Shown: positions 61,478 to 64,000 of the stretch, piece after piece
Layout: every line of letters begins with the position of its first letter
Numbering within the stretch: position 1 is the stretch's first letter
From: Desmonostoc geniculatum HA4340-LM1
Lineage (GTDB): Bacteria; Cyanobacteriota; Cyanobacteriia; Cyanobacteriales; Nostocaceae
Reading direction: 5' to 3'
Length of the DNA stretch: 64,000 nt
NCBI GenBank assembly: GCA_019359545.1
Contig: JAHHHB010000017.1
Location: 1 to 64,000, forward strand
Program-made: the position numbers and the translations under genes
The notes under the pieces: model-generated
What the model saw: the letters and a program-made list of their open reading frames with translations, nothing else
Database searches by the model: none
What the model was told of the DNA's origin: nothing

Positions 61478-62158
61478 TTATTCTTGACTTGGATTCAGTA
61501 CGACAATAATTTCTGTAAGCCTTACTCCCAATGGTTTCCAGTGCGGATTGCTGGAGGAAAAAGTACCATCCCCTAACACTGCTTGGTAGTCATTGGGGAA
61601 CTTTTCAGAAGCATTGGAAGCAGCGTCTACTCGTAAAATGAGTTTGCCTTGATAGCGGGATAATTTGCTACTATCCAACAAAATTGTACCGCCGTAATCC
61701 CAACCCAATCCATAGAGTTTAAAGTTACCTAATTTCTTGCGTAACTCGCTCAATGAGGTTCCAACGCCGATACCTTCGCGGGTTTTCCAAGCTGAACCCA
61801 GGTTACGCACATCTAGAGGTTTGGTACGAGTTTTATCACTCCAGACTACCAAGAGCGATCGCCCTTGATCTAACTTTAATTGAGTAGCGGCAAAACTACC
61901 GATTCCTTCAGCACCAGAAATGGTTTTATCAACTAGACGAGACGCACCAAACAACTTGACTAAATCTTGTTTGGTGGTTGTGCGTGTTATCGGGCCGACT
62001 CTTTCGCCAGGAACAATTAAGGTGTCTGTTAATGGTTGCGATTTAGCGATAGTAACTGGACGATCGATTTTCTGGGGTAGTGCAATTGCTTCTTTTGCTG
62101 AGTAAGTTAGCAGCAAAGCTAGCGCAACTGTAGCGATACTTTTAATATGTGAGTTCAC
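61478..62158 (-). CDS. Exported protein of unknown function
   Basis: A 226-residue protein with a signal peptide (MNSHIKSIATVALALLLTYSAKEAIA) and a soluble mixed alpha/beta body (VPGERVGPITRTTTKQDLVKLFGASRLVD, LSELRKKLGNFKLYGLGWDYGGTILLD). The 'GERVGPITRTTTKQDL' block resembles repeats seen in cyanobacterial and proteobacterial periplasmic proteins without assigned function. The start is a GTG at 62158 with CGAGG seven bases upstream. It lies 110 bases downstream of the truncated ATPase gene on the same strand. Confidence 0.7.
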   Translation of the reverse strand: MNSHIKSIATVALALLLTYSAKEAIALPQKIDRPVTIAKSQPLTDTLIVPGERVGPITRTTTKQDLVKLFGASRLVDKTISGAEGIGSFAATQLKLDQGRSLLVVWSDKTRTKPLDVRNLGSAWKTREGIGVGTSLSELRKKLGNFKLYGLGWDYGGTILLDSSKLSRYQGKLILRVDAASNASEKFPNDYQAVLGDGTFSSSNPHWKPLGVRLTEIIVVLNPSQE

Positions 62159-62268
62159 GGTATACCTCGAAAGAATACGATTGGGAATACTTGCTTCAAT
62201 TATTACTTTTCAGTTTTAACTTCTACAATTTCCCAATTACGGATTCCCGATTTACTCAAAATTTTATT

Positions 62269-63387
62269 TCATTGCTCTCGTTGCATTGAGAATTGCCAAT
62301 CAAAAACAACCGTTTTGACTATATTTAGAGTATCTAAAAACGTAGAGCCTTTTACTAAAATACCGCGTTTGGCTGCACCTCCCACACCTCCAAAATAACC
62401 TAATGGAATACTGATTACTAGTCCACAGGGACAGGAAATAACTAATAAAACTAAGGCTCGATAAATCCATTCTGAAGAAGTTGCGCCAGAAATGAATAAA
62501 GGAGGTAATAGGGCAACTGCTAGAGATGTAAAAACTACTATTGGCGTATAATATCGAGCAAACTTAGTAATAAATTTCTCTGTTTCTGCTTTTTTGCTTT
62601 TGGCATTTTGCACCAAGTCCAAAATCTTGGCAATGGAAGATTCATCAAAAAGCTTTGTGACTTTAATGCTGAGAACACCAATTTTATTGATTGTCCCAGC
62701 CAAAACTGTTTCTTTCGGCTTCACGGTTCGCGGCACAGATTCGCCAGTTAATGCAGATGTATCAACTTGGGAATTCCCTTCGATAATTTCACCATCTAAG
62801 GGAATCTTTTCTCCAGGTTTGACGACGATAATATCTCCAATATTTACTGTGTCTGGCGATACTTTTTTCAGTCCTTGTTCTGTCTGGATATTTGCATAAT
62901 CTGGGCGGATTTCTAATAAAGCTTTGATGGAATTACGGGAACGGCTGACGGCAATATCTTGGAACAATTCGCCAATTTTATAAAATAACATAACTCCGAC
63001 AGCTTCGGGTAATTTATGAATTGCGATCGCCCCTAGTGTCGCTACTGTCATTAAAAATGTTTCATCAAATATTCTGCCTCTAAGTATATTGCGTCCCGCA
63101 GTTTTTAAAACACTCCATCCACTTAATAAATAAGCAGGAATAAAAACCAAATATTCACCTATTGAGTAGAGTGTGTTGTGCAACTGGTATTCAAAAATTA
63201 CACCAGGTGCATACAAACCTAAAATTACTATTAAAGGAAATATCTCATTTTTGAGATTGAATTCTTCACCGTGATTATGATTGTGGTCATGGTTATGATT
63301 CTCATCATGATGATGGTTATGATTCTCGTGACGATCGTGTTCACAGTGGCCACAACCTGAAGATTCTGAATGTAGTTTTGGCTTCAT
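62269..63387 (-). pseudogene. Heavy-metal P1B-type ATPase, truncated at the phosphorylation site
   Basis: The readable protein has 372 residues. A His-rich N-terminus (HENHNHHHDENHNHDHNHNHGEE) is followed by about six membrane helices, the actuator motif DTSALTGESVPR, and the CPC ion-binding motif (VISCPCGLVISIP). It then breaks off. The phosphorylation motif DKTGT should follow VKTVVFD, but after Asp363 the frame reads WQFSMQREQ and stops. The whole phosphorylation and nucleotide-binding part (about 300 residues) is missing, so the enzyme cannot be active as a pump. The intact parent resembles Zn/Cd/Co exporters (CadA/ZiaA/CoaT type). Confidence 0.85.
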
Positions 63388-63874
63388 TTTTGTTGAAACT
63401 GGTAAGTTATTTGATATGGAACCTTTATTTAAAGGTAATGAAAAAAATCAGTTTTTACAAGTTAATAATTTAAGAAAGATAATCGATATCAATAAGTAAG
63501 AATTCAGAAGGTTTAATGTTGAATGTTTCGATTAATTTTTAGCGAATACTAAGATTTATAAAGTCAAATATTTTCATTTGATAATAAGTATCAATCCCAA
63601 TCTAGCTGATACCTATGCATGAGGAAGATGGGGAGCAGAGGACAAGGAGACAAGGAGAATAATTTTTATTCTTAGAGGTTGTTTGAAAAGTGGTATGTTG
63701 TGATTTTAATCGAATTATTACCCCCCTTAATCCCCCCTTCTAAAGGGGGGAAATAATAAAATCCGGTTCCCTCCCCTTCATAAGGGGAGGGTTAGGGTGG
63801 GGTAAAAAATATTTGATACATCAATTATGACTTTTAAAACATCCTCTTAATCAACAGTCAACACTCCCATTGCT
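63388..63874. other. Intergenic region with dispersed repeat
   Basis: About 490 bases between the ATPase remnant and the partial gene at the window edge. AT-rich to 63670, then the element described next. The ATPase promoter would lie near 63390-63470. Confidence 0.45.
63674..63847. mobile_element. MITE-like element with imperfect ends
   Basis: The left end AGAGGTTGTTTGAAAAGTG and right end GACTTTTAAAACATCCTCT are inverted repeats matching in about 16 of 19 positions. The interior holds CCCCCCTTAATCCCCCCTTCTAAAGGGGGG and CCCTCCCCTTCATAAGGGGAGGG palindromes. Nothing is encoded. Confidence 0.6.
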
Positions 63875-64000
63875 CTAGAAGTTTAAAATATCTAATGATT
63901 CTTCTATTTCTAATTCTAATATTCTTTCTTTTGTATCTTTGAGGGCTTCTAATTTACCTTCTTTGCGATAGATATCTGCGGCTTTTTGAAAATCTTCAAT
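63875..64000 (-). CDS. C-terminal end of a TPR-like protein (partial)
   Basis: Only the last 41 codons are in the window. They encode a tetratricopeptide-like helix pair (FQKAADIYRKEGKLEALKDT) followed by an acidic helix and end at the TAG at 63875-63877. The gene continues beyond the right edge of the window. Function cannot be judged. Confidence 0.6.
   Translation of the reverse strand: MEDFQKAADIYRKEGKLEALKDTKERILELEIEESLDILNF

Overview
The window looks like chromosomal DNA of a filamentous, heterocyst-forming cyanobacterium of the Nostoc/Anabaena group. It carries photosystem I genes (psaF, psaJ, psaL), phylloquinone genes (menD, menB), a polyprenyl diphosphate synthase, Vipp1/PspA, Tic22, many GCGATCGC (HIP1) octamers, heptad short tandem repeats, and three cell-differentiation genes (hetZ, patU, ccbP). 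From memory, the order mreBCD-ssb-amiC-murI-sds-hetZ-patU-gmk-psaLJF-tic22 resembles one chromosomal stretch of Anabaena PCC 7120. I could not run an alignment to confirm this.

Layout. 0.2-6 kb: a degenerate histidine kinase, a TsaC/Sua5-type tRNA threonylcarbamoylation enzyme, prmC, tic22, tRNA-Pro(TGG) and a GNAT acetyltransferase. 6-12.7 kb: an ACT-domain protein, an alpha/beta hydrolase, tsaD, psaF-psaJ-psaL, gmk and remA. 13-19.7 kb: an orphan PD-(D/E)XK nuclease-like gene, a large transglutaminase-like membrane protein without catalytic residues, patU and hetZ overlapping by 8 nt, and a small conserved protein. 20-32 kb: sds, a small membrane protein, murI, an unusual radical SAM gene, the tandem AMIN/amidase pair (amiC2, amiC1) and a CPA2 antiporter. 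32-39 kb: EVE and SIMPL proteins, ssb, mreBCD, MOSC, ribokinase and a MazEF-like toxin-antitoxin pair. 40-46 kb: a CrtH-like oxidoreductase, a PEP-CTERM protein, ccbP, a sugar acetyltransferase and a REC-PAS-GGDEF protein. 46-56 kb: folB, menD, a 5'-truncated transposase-like remnant, menB, a four-cysteine small protein, a DciA-like protein, a SPOR-domain protein, pspA, vipp1 and a MerR regulator. 57-64 kb: a Rieske oxygenase, a stand-alone lipoxygenase, an exported protein, a heavy-metal P-type ATPase cut off at its phosphorylation site, and the 3' end of a TPR-like gene.

Functional themes. Much of the window concerns the cell envelope and filament: murI, amiC1/amiC2, mreBCD, tic22, vipp1/pspA and a SPOR protein. 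The photosynthetic genes link to the quinone genes, because menD/menB make the PSI phylloquinone and sds the plastoquinone tail. hetZ, patU and ccbP are known in Anabaena to act in heterocyst differentiation and patterning.

Intergenic DNA is rich in small repeats. I find at least seven compact elements with terminal inverted repeats (MITE-like), several 28-31 bp palindromes, and heptad repeats. At several convergent gene junctions the repeats form two complementary arms that could act as two-way terminators. Repeats of the same kind have also entered the menD reading frame. I found no CRISPR array, no complete insertion sequence and no prophage.
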